A DNA stretch of 48,622 nucleotides from Nitrososphaeraceae archaeon (GTDB taxonomy: Archaea > Thermoproteota > Nitrososphaeria > Nitrososphaerales > Nitrososphaeraceae), in the NCBI GenBank assembly GCA_021325295.1, contig JAJPHM010000045.1, forward strand, positions 1-48,622, given 5' to 3'. Shown piece by piece: positions 32,530-40,902 of the stretch. The notes under the pieces are model-generated. The model ran no database searches. It had not been told where the DNA came from and saw only the letters and a program-made list of their open reading frames with translations. Position 1 is the first letter of the stretch. Each line of letters opens with the position of its first letter. The translations under genes were made by a program, and so were the position numbers.

Positions 32530-32705
32530 TGCAAAGGCAATACCAATACGAATCAGAATGTGACCATTACTGGCGCTACTGCTGGGTCTTTACGGCCAAA
32601 GTTGCAGTATGTGACCATTGCGGAGAATTTGACTATGGTGCAGATCCATCAGTTAACCAATCAATGGAGGCTTGCTGGAATGAAACCAAAGATGCAAGAC
32701 TGTGA
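32526..32705 (+). CDS. Zinc mini-protein
   Basis: A 59-residue ORF from ATG 32526 to TGA 32705. It includes ESECDHYWRYCWVF and AVCDHCGEFDYG, with C-x-x-C and further Cys/His that could bind zinc. Start overlaps the preceding stop by 4 bases. Confidence 0.5.
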   Translation: MMQRQYQYESECDHYWRYCWVFTAKVAVCDHCGEFDYGADPSVNQSMEACWNETKDARL

Positions 32706-32838
32706 GCAGGCTAGCCACAATGGCCATGCTCACCAGTGTGCCAATTGCGGCATTGTATTTGATTGCTCATGTCCTTATTGGACTGTCTTTCAGATTAGAA
32801 GGTGCAATACTTGTAATGGAGGCTTGATAGAGAATTGA
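32680..32838 (+). CDS. Zinc mini-protein
   Basis: A 52-residue ORF. ATG 32680 is preferred over the longer frame from 32560, whose N-terminal part merely reads through the upstream gene. Ligand-rich segment: ASHNGHAHQCANCGIVFDCS then CPYW and RRCNTCNGG. Its stop overlaps the helicase start. Confidence 0.5.
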   Translation: MKPKMQDCEQASHNGHAHQCANCGIVFDCSCPYWTVFQIRRCNTCNGGLIEN

Positions 32839-34397
32839 GTCAAACCACTGAACAGACTCAAAGCCTTGATTCTTTGGCTTCAAAACTACTGGATGCACAG
32901 CAAAAGTCGGCGCTGGCCATCTCTACATTAACCGATACCATCAGGTCAATAAATGACGCTCAGGCACAAGCACAGGAAAAGCTCAATTCATTATCGGCAG
33001 AGATGCAGTTTATCAATTCTGCTTCGCAACCTTTAGACAAAGAACAGGTAAAGGAATTTTGGAAGCAGCCCTACGTTATAGTGCCCAGAAGAAAAAGTGA
33101 CGAGTGGTATGTTTGCTGTCCTACCTTTGTCCCATTTCAGATAGGCTGGCTTGAAAAGACTATCAATGGATGGAATTACTTTATTGTCAACAAATACATG
33201 CACTGGCTTGGCAAAATACCTGACGAGCTCAAAAAAGTATTTGACCTCAAAGAACCTCTGCCAGTAAAAATTAGCCATGACATGGATTTTCTGTTAACAG
33301 AGAATGAGCAATTCCAAGAACAGGCTTGGGAGCGATACAGCAAGTTTCTTTATCGGCGTGAAGGCAAAGATAAGATTGCTATCAAAAAAGGCTATGAATT
33401 TGACCTAATAGCCAGCATGATAAATGATGGCATCTTGCCTTTCCTTCCTAGGCCTGTAGACTCGGAAGACCTGCGAGAAGCTATGTTAACTTTTACTCTC
33501 AGAGCCTACCAAGAAAAGTGTCTAAATGCATTTTTGCAATATGGAGCAATCGGTATCTTTTACCCACCGGGCAGTGGCAAGACCTACATGGGAATTAACG
33601 CTTTAGCTAGAATCAAGGGAAGAAAATGCATAGTGGTTCCTACTCTGACTTTAATAGAGCAGTGGAAAGATAGGATTGAAAAGTTCATACCACAACGCAA
33701 AAGCGAAATTGACATTATCACATACAATGGCTATGAGAAGGTCAGAGATAATACCTACACGCTGACCATCTATGACGAATGCCATCGATTACCTGCCAAT
33801 AGTTATTCAAAGCTCTCCACAATCAGAACCAAATACAGAATTGGCCTATCTGCAACCCCATTAAGAGAAGATGGTCGCACAGATTACATCTTTGCTTTAA
33901 CTGGCTATCCTGTTGGGACGAGCTGGCAAGAGCTAATTGCTAAAGGTATCATTCGCATACCTTTGATACGTCTCTATATTGTGCAAGACGAACGGGACAA
34001 AATTGCCAAGATAAAGGAGATATTGGCAGAGAAGAGAAAGACCATCATTTACAGCTATTGGCTTGAGCTTGGTAGCAAGATTGCAAAGCAGTTTAACCTT
34101 CCTTTTATCAATGGAGCCACAACTAACAGACTGGAAGCCTTGAAGAATGCAGAGATAGCAGTAGTTTCAAGCGTTGGAGGGGAAGGGCTGAGCCTTCCTG
34201 ACCTTGAGCGTGTCATAGAAGCAGGTTTTCAGTATGGCAGTCGAAGAGAAGAGGCTCAGCTATTGGGTAGATTGTTCCACTCGGAAAAGAAAGACTTGGA
34301 GCACATTATACTAATGACAGAGAGGGAATTGGAATCATACGAAAAGAGGCTCTATGCAATCAGAGAACAGAACTTTCGATTGGAAATTGTCAGGTGA
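32835..34397 (+). CDS. SF2 helicase (XPB/DEAD-like)
   Basis: A 520-residue superfamily 2 helicase starting at TTG 32835. The first 200 residues are helical and specific to this element. Motif Q/0 is LRAYQEKCLNAFL, Walker A is PPGSGKT (GSGKT 246-250), motif Ia VVPTLTLIEQW, Walker B DECH (314-317), motif III SATPLRED (339-341). The second RecA domain ends with VVSSVGGEGLSLPDLERVIE and motif VI-like AQLLGRLFHSEK. Most similar in layout to XPB/Ssl2-like DNA helicases. A probable replication or packaging motor for the element. Confidence 0.85.
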   Translation: MSQTTEQTQSLDSLASKLLDAQQKSALAISTLTDTIRSINDAQAQAQEKLNSLSAEMQFINSASQPLDKEQVKEFWKQPYVIVPRRKSDEWYVCCPTFVPFQIGWLEKTINGWNYFIVNKYMHWLGKIPDELKKVFDLKEPLPVKISHDMDFLLTENEQFQEQAWERYSKFLYRREGKDKIAIKKGYEFDLIASMINDGILPFLPRPVDSEDLREAMLTFTLRAYQEKCLNAFLQYGAIGIFYPPGSGKTYMGINALARIKGRKCIVVPTLTLIEQWKDRIEKFIPQRKSEIDIITYNGYEKVRDNTYTLTIYDECHRLPANSYSKLSTIRTKYRIGLSATPLREDGRTDYIFALTGYPVGTSWQELIAKGIIRIPLIRLYIVQDERDKIAKIKEILAEKRKTIIYSYWLELGSKIAKQFNLPFINGATTNRLEALKNAEIAVVSSVGGEGLSLPDLERVIEAGFQYGSRREEAQLLGRLFHSEKKDLEHIILMTERELESYEKRLYAIREQNFRLEIVR

Positions 34398-34403
34398 TGC
34401 AGA

Positions 34404-34544
34404 TTGAAGAAAATTGAAATTGATTGCACTGACAGGGTCGCAGAGAGTCTAAGAATATACCTGAAAATGCGCTTGCACAAGGGCGATACAATGGACGTGA
34501 AGATTATTGATTTTGAATCTAATGAAGTAGAGGTATTGAAATAA
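34404..34544 (+). CDS. Small element protein
   Basis: A 46-residue ORF from TTG 34404 to TAA 34544, reading KKIEIDCTDRVAESLRIYLK then LHKGDTMDVKIIDFESNEVE. A strand-helix-strand unit; unknown. It ends in TAATG shared with the next gene. Confidence 0.4.
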   Translation: MKKIEIDCTDRVAESLRIYLKMRLHKGDTMDVKIIDFESNEVEVLK

Positions 34545-34765
34545 TGTTCAAGGTCTGTTTCAATTGCGGAGACAGGGGAATTGTCTTCTGGCCTTGTCCT
34601 AACTGCGAGGCTCCTCTATGTCCCAAATGCATAAGGTCACAAATCCCTTTCGAGTGCAGATATTGTCAAGCATTAATACAATTTCGTTGGCAATGCAAAG
34701 AAGCTCTACAAGCTTATACCCAGCGGCAGCGCCCTTTGGGCGCACTTGTCACTTTGAACCCTTAG
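34544..34765 (+). CDS. Zinc-ribbon/RING-like mini-protein
   Basis: A 73-residue Cys-rich protein: VCFNCGDRGIVFWPCPNCEA, then PLCPKCIRSQIPFECRYCQA. Five C-x-x-C-type pairs give two interleaved or tandem zinc sites, like a RING or double ribbon. Last gene of the operon. Confidence 0.65.
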   Translation: MFKVCFNCGDRGIVFWPCPNCEAPLCPKCIRSQIPFECRYCQALIQFRWQCKEALQAYTQRQRPLGALVTLNP

Positions 34766-34786
34766 AATTTAGATGTGTTCTTGCTA

Positions 34787-34836
34787 GTTGCAAATTGATT
34801 CACGCATGGTTTCTTTGATGGTCACCAATTTGCAAC
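34787..34836. repeat. Right-end inverted pair of the element motif
   Basis: GTTGCAAAT at 34787-34795 and ATTTGCAAC at 34828-34836 face each other across 32 bases. They match the six-copy array at 22391-22649 and mark the probable right end. The rest of 34766-35043 holds no gene that I can support, only the cdvB promoter side. Confidence 0.65.
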
Positions 34837-35043
34837 AAACGACTAATCTGGAACAATGAGAAGATATCGCTATTACTCTAAAAATCTGAGGGCCAAGTGT
34901 AAGAGAAGATCAGTTGACTACTAGACTGTCAAAGCCACTTTTTATTAAAATCTCAACTCGATATGATATTGTGAAGGATTCTTGCCGCTGGGTCTAACAG
35001 ATCACACCTAGGTAATTAATAATAGATTCTGCAATCAACGAAA

Positions 35044-35664
35044 ATGCCAAATTTCAGCAAGAGTTGGATTCACTCCGATAAGCAAATAGACGTAAAAGGC
35101 AAGCTGCAAACAGTATTCAAGCGTGACCCATTAAAGCCAAAAATCGATAACGCAGTAAAGAAACTTGAGGCACAGATATCAAAGCTTGAAGCAATGACTG
35201 CCAAGATAACAGAAAAGGAAAATGCCATCTTCAAGAAAGTGGTGGATGCACTACAAAAACATGATACTGATGCTGCAAAAGCTCATGCCAACGAACTTGT
35301 AGAGGTGCGCAAGATTTCTAAAATGCTGAACCAGACAAAAATGGCACTGGAGCAGGTTGCATTGCGCCTCACGACCATTACAGATATGGGGGATGTGATG
35401 ACGACCCTCGTTCCAGCGATATCTTCGGTGAAGGGTCTGAAATCAAAGCTAGGCAGGTTCATCCCTGGCGCTGACAGCGAAATGGGAAACATGCAAAGCC
35501 TTCTTGAAGGTCTCATGGGCTCACTTCAGGGCAATGGAACAAACATCAGCCTGGATTCAGGTTCAGAGCAAGAAGTTGAACAGATATTGAAGGAAGCATC
35601 TGCTCTTGCAGAGAATCAAGTGAGTGACAGATTGCCATCAGGTAACTGGAGTTCAAAAGCGTGA
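35044..35664 (+). CDS. cdvB: CdvB-like ESCRT-III protein
   Basis: A 206-residue Snf7/ESCRT-III homologue of the archaeal cell-division (Cdv) machinery, which forms filaments that constrict the division neck. Diagnostic parts: LKPKIDNAVKKLEAQISKLE, ENAIFKKVVDALQKHDTDAA then KAHANELVEVRKI, LEQVALRLTTITDMGDVMTT and LVPAISSVKGLKSKLGRFIP. The core is complete, but the C-terminal extension is short and I see no winged-helix-like tail, so it may be a CdvB paralogue rather than the main copy. It lies just right of the integrated element. Confidence 0.92.
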   Translation: MPNFSKSWIHSDKQIDVKGKLQTVFKRDPLKPKIDNAVKKLEAQISKLEAMTAKITEKENAIFKKVVDALQKHDTDAAKAHANELVEVRKISKMLNQTKMALEQVALRLTTITDMGDVMTTLVPAISSVKGLKSKLGRFIPGADSEMGNMQSLLEGLMGSLQGNGTNISLDSGSEQEVEQILKEASALAENQVSDRLPSGNWSSKA

Positions 35665-35678
35665 GGAAGATCGTTTAA

Positions 35679-35702
35679 GCCATGAGCAGACCTCCTCATG
35701 GC
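35679..35702 (+). terminator. Hairpin after cdvB
   Basis: GCCATGAG and CTCATGGC form a perfect 8-bp stem around CAGACCTC, 14 bases past the cdvB stop. No T-tract follows, so termination is uncertain; it may be a processing or RNA-stability element. Confidence 0.35.
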
Positions 35703-35795
35703 ATAACCTCTAGCAATTTTGAAATCTTGGTTATTGAGTTCTTGAATGAGACAACAATGTCGATTGCATTACTGTCGGAGCTTGCGCCTGACTGA

Positions 35796-35999
35796 CTAAT
35801 GGATTACATTATAGATATAGCAGGTCCTGCAGAGCAACCGACCATTCTTGACAAAGTTCATTTTGTCAGGAAATGAGAATAGCTGGTTCTCCAATGAGCT
35901 GCGACATTCTTCGCATATCTGGCCTGACTTGGCCTGCAATGTCGTCCCAGCGACTGAAGCGTCTTTGCCTTGTTTCACAACCAAGTTTTGTTGCGACAA
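35796..35999 (-). CDS. Zinc-binding mini-protein
   Basis: A 67-residue ORF from TTG 35999, with ICEECRSSLENQLFSFPDKM and GRLLCRTCYIY, two C-x-x-C pairs 26 residues apart, as in a zinc ribbon. An A/T-rich box (GATTAATAAAC) lies upstream on the minus strand. It is plausible but short. Confidence 0.45.
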   Translation of the reverse strand: MSQQNLVVKQGKDASVAGTTLQAKSGQICEECRSSLENQLFSFPDKMNFVKNGRLLCRTCYIYNVIH

Positions 36000-36135
36000 A
36001 TTTCGGGTTCATGGAATCGAAATAGAGTTTATTAATCTTGCTTTTAGATTCACCTTTTTTTGGTCTTTTGTCGATACATCCAGCCTTCTGAAAACTAGCA
36101 TTTATTAGCTGGGTAAAAAACAGGATTAACCTTCA

Positions 36136-36387
36136 TTGATAACTAGAAGCAAGAGTAGCAAGTCACCCAGCAGAGAAAGAGCAGATTATATGCAGATTCC
36201 TAAATTGGGCAGAAATCGTTCGCCAACATTCTTTATGGTATATAGACAGGATAGCGTTACAGGAATCTGGAATCTGGATGGTATGTTTTTCTCCAGAGCA
36301 GAAGCTGAAAGATATATCGTCGGGCAAAAGGAAAAGAAAATGTTTAAAATTGTAAAGGAAAAGCCGCAAGAACAGGATGCGGCCTAG
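36136..36387 (+). CDS. Small hypothetical protein
   Basis: An 83-residue protein from TTG 36136; Met19 at 36190 is an alternative start. It starts with a basic Ser/Arg-rich stretch, then FFMVYRQDSVTGIWNLDGMF and FSRAEAERYIVGQKEKKMFK, a strand-helix pattern seen in small archaeal SPOR- or ferredoxin-like units. Function unknown. Confidence 0.5.
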   Translation: MITRSKSSKSPSRERADYMQIPKLGRNRSPTFFMVYRQDSVTGIWNLDGMFFSRAEAERYIVGQKEKKMFKIVKEKPQEQDAA

Positions 36388-36462
36388 TATCCTGCACACT
36401 AACCGTCCATAGTGAGGTTAACTACCACACAAAGGTATTACAATAGGACTGATTAACTTGCT

Positions 36463-37779
36463 TTGTACGTGGAAAACCAGTCCTTTGACATTGCAATTAT
36501 CGGCAGCGGCATTTTAGGCGCTTCAATCACTTATTTTCTTGCTGCCAACTCTAAATCAAAGGTTGTTCTTGTAGAACAGGAATCCGCTCCTGCTTCCCAT
36601 ACAAGTTCCAGAAACACCGGCAAGGTTCATGCCCCATTCCTTTATGACCCATTAAAGAAGAAACATTTTGCCAAAGCTGCATTTCTTGGCTTTGATATGT
36701 TGAAAACCTATTGCAGCATAAAGTCGCTACCGTTCAAGCAGGATGGCGTCCTTGAGGTAGCCACCTATGAAAAAGGAATCGACAGGTTGCACAAGTACAT
36801 GAACTGGGGCTTTTCAAACGGATTGTCAGAGAATGAATTGCAATTTCTGGACAAGGATCAGGTTTCAAAAATGGAGCCCAATGTAAAATCCTTAGGAGCC
36901 ATCTATTGTTCCAGGGATGCTTCTGTAGATTACGGGGCCATCAGTAGGCATCTTGTTGAGGACTTGCAGCGCTTTGGTGGCGCGATGCTACTCAACAAAA
37001 GAGTAAGAAAGGTAAATGCTGCAGGCGGCAAGATAACCCTGCAAACCGCAAGCGGACACACAATCAATTCCAATTTCGTGATAAACGCTGCAGGCGGCAA
37101 TGCGGTAGATATTGCTCATTCTCTTGGAGTAGGCAACGATTACACCGACCTGCACTTTAGGGGAGAGTACTGGAGGGCGCCAGCTGAATACAATGGCCTG
37201 ACAAAGATAAGCGTCTATTCTGTCCCCAAATATCCAGAATACCCATTTCTCGATCCTCACTGGATAGTGAGGGCAGATGGCAGGCGGGAGATAGGTCCAA
37301 ACGCTGTTCTAGTCTTTAGCCCGTATGCTTATACTCTATCAACCAACCTCAAGTATGCAATCCCTAAAATTTTTGAGTCACTGCCAACTGGTGTCAGCAA
37401 GATGTTATTTGACAAACAGTTCATTTCCCTTGTGTTTCGAGAAGTTAAAAGCTCGCTGTCAAAGACTGCCATGATAGAGCGCGCAAGGGAGTTCCTGCCA
37501 CAACTCGAACCAAGGTTATTCAGCCAGCGTGGAACTGCTGGGATCAGGGCATCACTCATTGACAAAAATGGCAAGTTTGTTCCGGATACGCTCATGATAA
37601 GAAGCGATTCGCAACTACATATCCTCAATTATAATTCCCCTGGTGCAACAGGCGCCTTGCCTACCGGGGCGATGATTGCAAGCCAGCTAATTGAAGGCGG
37701 GATTGCAAAGGCCAAGATGGACGCCGATCACACCACACCTTGGAACCTGCCAAAAATAGCTGAGCAGATGTTAATATAG
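36463..37779 (+). CDS. L-2-hydroxyglutarate oxidase-like FAD protein (DAO family)
   Basis: A 438-residue FAD-dependent oxidoreductase. The dinucleotide-binding fold is FDIAIIGSGILGASITYFLA with the acidic end of the second strand in VVLVEQESAPASHTSSRNTG. Family blocks are HAPFLYDPLKKKHFAKAAFL, IYCSRDASVDYGAISRHLVE, FVINAAGGNAVDIAHSLG and the LhgO-type FRGEYWRAP with IGPNAVLVFSPYAY. The C-terminus ends GATGALPTGAMIASQLI. Closest to L-2-hydroxyglutarate oxidase, which repairs 2-hydroxyglutarate by transferring electrons to the quinone pool. The start is TTG 36463 or GTG 36469. Confidence 0.85.
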   Translation: MYVENQSFDIAIIGSGILGASITYFLAANSKSKVVLVEQESAPASHTSSRNTGKVHAPFLYDPLKKKHFAKAAFLGFDMLKTYCSIKSLPFKQDGVLEVATYEKGIDRLHKYMNWGFSNGLSENELQFLDKDQVSKMEPNVKSLGAIYCSRDASVDYGAISRHLVEDLQRFGGAMLLNKRVRKVNAAGGKITLQTASGHTINSNFVINAAGGNAVDIAHSLGVGNDYTDLHFRGEYWRAPAEYNGLTKISVYSVPKYPEYPFLDPHWIVRADGRREIGPNAVLVFSPYAYTLSTNLKYAIPKIFESLPTGVSKMLFDKQFISLVFREVKSSLSKTAMIERAREFLPQLEPRLFSQRGTAGIRASLIDKNGKFVPDTLMIRSDSQLHILNYNSPGATGALPTGAMIASQLIEGGIAKAKMDADHTTPWNLPKIAEQMLI

Positions 37780-37881
37780 TGCTAACTAACTATTTTCGGA
37801 TTGTGTCGGATTAACAGCAGATTTGTAGCGGAATGAGGATTCTATAATGTACTAAATCAGCTACGCTCCTCTCAGATGACC

Positions 37882-38736
37882 TTATGCCTCTGCAACTTTT
37901 TGGCCAATTATGTACCCGTGGACTTCTCCTTTTTCCCCCCAATTCTCTTTAATGACCTGCAAGTTGAAATTATACCCTTCCAGAATTTTTCTTATATCTT
38001 CAAAATGATAATCATGTACCTCTACTATTATGCTTCGTAACTGTCTTAGCGTCTTTGTTGCGCTCTTTAATGCCATGACTTCTGCTCCTTCAATGTCAAT
38101 TTTCATGACATCAACTTTTTGCGTCACATTCGCCAGTATGTTGTCTAATGTATCGCATTCCACTTCTAATGCTGCAACTTTATTTTCCGAAATTCCAGAG
38201 TTCTCAATAATGGTGAATGTCTCAAATCTAGCTCGATGGCCAGATCCCAAATTCTCATACATCATGACTTTGCCCCTATGATCAGATACTGCTTTGTTGA
38301 TTGGCTTGATTCTATTCTTAAAATTCCGGTTTAATTCTATATTCTTACATAAGGCTTTGTAATTCTCCGGGTGTGCCTCTATTGCTATAATATTTACTGA
38401 TTTGTCCTGATTGTCCTTAGCAATATACAGGCAATACTTTCCCACATTCGCCCCTACATCAACAAAAGTTTCACCATCTCTGAATGTAAAATATTGTGCA
38501 ATAATTTCTTCTCTGGGCCATGCTAGCAAATCAAAGTCATTTGTAAACTTTCTTGGAACCACCCTCACGCCATTTACAATATATGGTATTTCAGGCAAGA
38601 AATCAACAATCTTGACTTCATTTTCTTTAAGATACTGGTCTCTCTTTTTCTTGCCTATCTTGAGCCGCAAAATTACTCTATGGATTCTATAGCGAAATTT
38701 AGCGTATTTGATAAAAAAAGAAAGGGTATCAACCAT
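37882..38736 (-). CDS. FkbM-family methyltransferase
   Basis: The longest frame starts at 38919, but Met at 38736 (MVDTLSFFIKYAKFRYRIHR) avoids overlap with the gene upstream and fits family length (284 aa). The SAM-binding motif is TFVDVGANVGKYCLYIAKDN, followed by IIAIEAHPENYKALCKNIEL and the FkbM signature VDVMKIDIEGAEVMALKSA. Probably methylates a sugar hydroxyl on a surface glycan. It lies behind a TIM-barrel glycosidase-like gene on the same strand. Confidence 0.85.
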   Translation of the reverse strand: MVDTLSFFIKYAKFRYRIHRVILRLKIGKKKRDQYLKENEVKIVDFLPEIPYIVNGVRVVPRKFTNDFDLLAWPREEIIAQYFTFRDGETFVDVGANVGKYCLYIAKDNQDKSVNIIAIEAHPENYKALCKNIELNRNFKNRIKPINKAVSDHRGKVMMYENLGSGHRARFETFTIIENSGISENKVAALEVECDTLDNILANVTQKVDVMKIDIEGAEVMALKSATKTLRQLRSIIVEVHDYHFEDIRKILEGYNFNLQVIKENWGEKGEVHGYIIGQKVAEA

Positions 38737-38845
38737 TCCGCATAGTATTATGGATTTGTAACTTATAAGAGGAACCGCGATTTGTTCCAAAGCTAAAGAT
38801 CCCGTGTGTAATCTACAGGAAATTTCTTCTACTGTACAGACAGAT

Positions 38846-40189
38846 CTAACTGTTAGGAACATCGTTATTGAGAGTATTGCTGGAAGACAGAGCAGTAGAA
38901 GCCTTGTGGCAAGTACCAAAATTCTCTCTCATCTTTGATATATGTTCACTTGGAACCTCATTTAGCCAGACAATAAAAAAGCCATCAGTGAGTGGCCTTG
39001 TTGCACTACCTTGCTCAAAATTACAAGAAGAACTATCAACCAAGGTGCTGTAAGCTCGTACCTGTTCTAGCGTTCTTGGCAATGGACAGTTCCAACCCTC
39101 AATACTGTCACTAGTCTCGGCCGTAAACAATATCTTGGGTTTTGATTTCAGTGATGAAAGATAATTGTTAAGAGAAATTAATTGTTCCAAATTATTCTTG
39201 ATATCTTTATTATGAAGTTTGAAATACGTTGCCCAGGCATAATCATATGTTTGAAAAATCAAGTAATCTAGACCCGATTTTGCTATAGCTTTGTAGTCAA
39301 CTCCATGAATTAATGCCTCTTCTGGCCCATAGTTCATGCAATTAAATGCTCCAAGTTTATGCTTTCCTTTTGCATGCAAAAAACTTGCCAATGTGTAGTA
39401 TAGATTGGACCATTGGGCGCAATTCCATTCGATCCACTTTTTTTGATGGAATGACCAGATATGCGAGGCGATAATACTTCTCGTCTTGTTCATGTCACCC
39501 AGCTCTTTCTCAAGTATACAATCATGATTGTTATCAACATCGTCTCTGTATTGTTTTGATTCCAAAAAGCCAGCTATGGAAGAGTTAGAAAAGTCATAGG
39601 TATTTACACCGACACTGTCGTCTCCAAATATCCTGAATCCCATGCCGCCATCACCAATGAAGAGACCGTCAAATTCAAAATCATCTGCAAGCTTTGAATA
39701 CTGCCTGCAAGCATAGCTCGCAAAGAGTTCTCCCTCAGCTATACCAAAGTCTGGGTCTTTTTTTAAGCTCAATAGCGGGTTAAAATCATAGTCAAATCGA
39801 TCTTTTCGCAGTTGTCTTCCGCTTTGATCAGTCAGCAACAATTCTGGATGCCTGTGTTCTATCCATCTATTTCCATGCACCCAAAACCCGTACAACACTT
39901 CAACTCCAAAATCGTGGAATTCCTTAACAAATGATTTAAGGTCACCATGGTTTGGATAGTAGTCACTATTATGTGGGCCACATCTATTCAGTCTAGCATA
40001 TGATTCAGGGTTATATCGATCATATTTTAGGAAAAAATCTGGTTCTCTTTCTTCCAACAAGACTACAAAATTGATTCCCTCTTTTGCTAACGTATTAGCA
40101 ACTGAACTATAACCATCTGGCTTTGAGATTCCAAGATCAAGGCAACCACTAATCAATATGTCATCAGACGACTTGATTTTGTTTTCCAT
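38846..40189 (-). CDS. TIM-barrel glycoside hydrolase-like protein
   Basis: Start at ATG 40187-40189 (MENKIKSSDDILISGCLDLG); the frame also extends to 40243. The barrel pattern is visible: LAKEGINFVVLLEER, VKEFHDFGVEVLYGFWVHGN, FEFDGLFIGDGGMGF, and later KHKLGAFNCMNYGPEE and LDYLIFQTYDYAWATYFKLH. Acidic residues at strand ends (IGDGG; YGPEE; TAETSDS) could be catalytic. It resembles uncharacterised TIM-barrel glycosidase-like proteins; no signal peptide, so it may act inside the cell. It is paired with the FkbM methyltransferase. Confidence 0.65.
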   Translation of the reverse strand: MENKIKSSDDILISGCLDLGISKPDGYSSVANTLAKEGINFVVLLEEREPDFFLKYDRYNPESYARLNRCGPHNSDYYPNHGDLKSFVKEFHDFGVEVLYGFWVHGNRWIEHRHPELLLTDQSGRQLRKDRFDYDFNPLLSLKKDPDFGIAEGELFASYACRQYSKLADDFEFDGLFIGDGGMGFRIFGDDSVGVNTYDFSNSSIAGFLESKQYRDDVDNNHDCILEKELGDMNKTRSIIASHIWSFHQKKWIEWNCAQWSNLYYTLASFLHAKGKHKLGAFNCMNYGPEEALIHGVDYKAIAKSGLDYLIFQTYDYAWATYFKLHNKDIKNNLEQLISLNNYLSSLKSKPKILFTAETSDSIEGWNCPLPRTLEQVRAYSTLVDSSSCNFEQGSATRPLTDGFFIVWLNEVPSEHISKMRENFGTCHKASTALSSSNTLNNDVPNS

Positions 40190-40608
40190 TCCAGATGATC
40201 TGGATTTGAATGAGCAAGAATATCTGTGTTTGAAACATTTCACAAATATGAATAATTATCGTAGGAGGAGCAAGGCGCTGTCAACATTATATTATTCAGA
40301 TACGGGCAGCATTTTGAGCACGTATACTAGGATCATCTTCCACAGCAGGATTCTCGATTCTGGCTTCAATTTGCCTAAACAAATTTGAATAGTAACATCA
40401 GGAAAACTCCCGCAAAGGCGGCTATCTGGAGTTTATTGAGAGAACTCAATTTTTGTAGCAGTTACAAACCATAATTATTTAAGAAAAATGTCGTGAGAAT
40501 TGATGACATACATTCATTCATACAATTTGACCAAGTTAGGCTATTGGATCTTACACAAAGTACAGCTTGTTTCTGGTTACTATCAAATAAAAAATATAAG
40601 AAATCAGT
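40190..40608. other. Gap with no supported gene
   Basis: About 420 bases. Contains the promoter of the glycosidase-like gene on the minus strand, a short imperfect hairpin around 40427-40447 (GAGTT...AACTC) and A/T-rich sequence. The six-frame reads across it look like chance. Confidence 0.4.
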
Positions 40609-40731
40609 ATGATGATGGAGTTATCCACGTTCGTGCCAGCCCTTTACCTTTTGGTTCTGGTGTCCGGTTGTCTGTTTATGCTTGTCAGCATCCTGTCTGA
40701 AGAAAAAGAATGCTTTACAGTCAAGACATGA
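40609..40731 (+). CDS. Possible 40-aa membrane mini-protein
   Basis: ATG-ATG-ATG at 40609 opens a frame encoding ELSTFVPALYLLVLVSGCLF then MLVSILSEEKECFTVKT. One strong transmembrane segment plus a charged tail is the profile of a small membrane protein. A TATA-like AAAAATATAAG lies about 15-20 bases upstream. The frame is too short for certainty. Confidence 0.35.
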   Translation: MMMELSTFVPALYLLVLVSGCLFMLVSILSEEKECFTVKT

Positions 40732-40902
40732 ATACACTTTGTCTTCAAACATCAAACAAATATATTCTCACGAGCTCCTGATATGATATTGTACGTAATT
40801 TTTCCTTACAGAGTCTGACACTGTCCAGATAATGCAATACTAGTTGAAAAATTGTCGCCAATTAGTTGAACTAATTTGCATGGATAAGTGGTGACTTGGA
40901 AA

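Larger units (their letters stand above)
22380..34840 (+). mobile_element. Integrated mobile element (about 12.4 kb)
   Basis: Delimited by copies of ATTTGCAAC(G)/GTTGCAAAT at 22391-22649 and 34787-34836, which I found nowhere else in the window. Inside are a tyrosine recombinase (28328), an SF2 helicase (32835), a DPPY-motif protein (30447), multiple RHH/wHTH regulators and many tiny zinc proteins, a typical virus- or plasmid-like gene set. Its genes use strong AAGGAGG ribosome sites, unlike the mostly leaderless host genes. Flanks are a sugar dehydrogenase gene and cdvB. No clear att direct repeat or interrupted tRNA was found, so the exact ends are inferred. No capsid or DNA polymerase/primase gene is recognisable. 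Confidence 0.7.

Noticed and set aside
22313-35043. att direct repeats or an interrupted tRNA at the element ends
   Set aside because: Comparing 22313-22480 with 34766-35043 by eye gave only the GTTGCAAATTGA match, which belongs to the internal repeat family; no tRNA-like T-arm was found.
40500-40700. 66-residue frame
   Set aside because: It overlaps a better small membrane-protein frame (40609-40731) and shows no domain-like features.
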